Of a stretch of DNA of 45,458 nt, positions 45,304-45,458 are shown in pieces; the first letter of the stretch is position 1; the number at the start of each line of letters is the position of its first letter. A model generated the notes under the pieces. That model was not told the DNA's origin and made no database searches. It saw only the letters and a list, made by a program, of their open reading frames with translations. The stretch is from a bacterium. Lineage in GTDB: Bacteria; Bacteroidota; Bacteroidia; Chitinophagales; Chitinophagaceae. Made by a program: the position numbers and the translations under genes. The DNA lies in assembly GCA_027364635.1 (NCBI GenBank), contig DAHXOZ010000006.1, positions 1 to 45,458 of the forward strand. Direction: 5' to 3'.

Positions 45304-45458
45304 AATTGAAAGTAACGGATGTATTGAGATTGACTCGTTCCTCACCAAACACAATACAAGATTCATAAATGAAAAGACATTCGCACCACATCCTTCATTC
45401 TTTCGGAAGAGGTGCTTGTAAAGAGTATTGTGTATCCAGCTTTTTCGCTCCTTCCTTC

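Noticed and set aside
1-45458. CRISPR arrays, tRNA/rRNA genes, transposases or integrases
   Set aside because: None seen on reading through; all intact ORFs fit metal resistance or hypothetical genes.

Overview
The window is a dense multi-metal and metalloid resistance island, almost entirely on the minus strand. Gene content and codon style suggest a Bacteroidota host, possibly Chitinophagaceae (inference). From left to right it carries: the 3' end of a CDF/CzcD-like exporter; two Czc-type RND operons (czc1, and czc2 with a CzcA-CzcC fusion), each headed by duplicated small ORFs; an ArsR-MerTP-GDCCVxC cassette; a SAM methyltransferase and a CPH-type (CopB) P-type ATPase; a FAD oxidoreductase, a His-rich secreted protein and a second methyltransferase; a copper block (Lgt, DUF305, four-helix-bundle Cu protein, multicopper oxidase with a barrel-like C-terminus, haem-binding protein, three tandem DUF3347 proteins, His-rich protein, HMA protein, BNR-propeller lipoprotein); a complete ArsR-MerTP-MerP-MerA cassette; a Cus-type RND operon with two CusB, one CusC and a CusA split into two ORFs; and an ars operon (ArsR, ArsM, ArsN-like acetyltransferase, ACR3, metallophosphoesterase, degraded arsC). 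The main points for follow-up are: (1) five small secreted proteins with a CC...PP layout, four of them at or near the head of a metal-efflux or copper gene block; (2) a roughly 50-aa single-TM ORF conserved in the duplicated leaders of both czcA genes, possibly an AcrZ-like pump subunit; (3) the CzcA-CzcC fusion with an internal signal peptide and in-frame ATG; (4) the coupled or frameshifted CusA split; (5) a mer cassette flanked by about 59-bp direct repeats of the cusB 3' end; (6) arsC decayed by at least four indels; (7) shared palindromic operators for the two mer ArsR genes and for arsR/arsM. All protein family names come from reading the translations and no database search was run.
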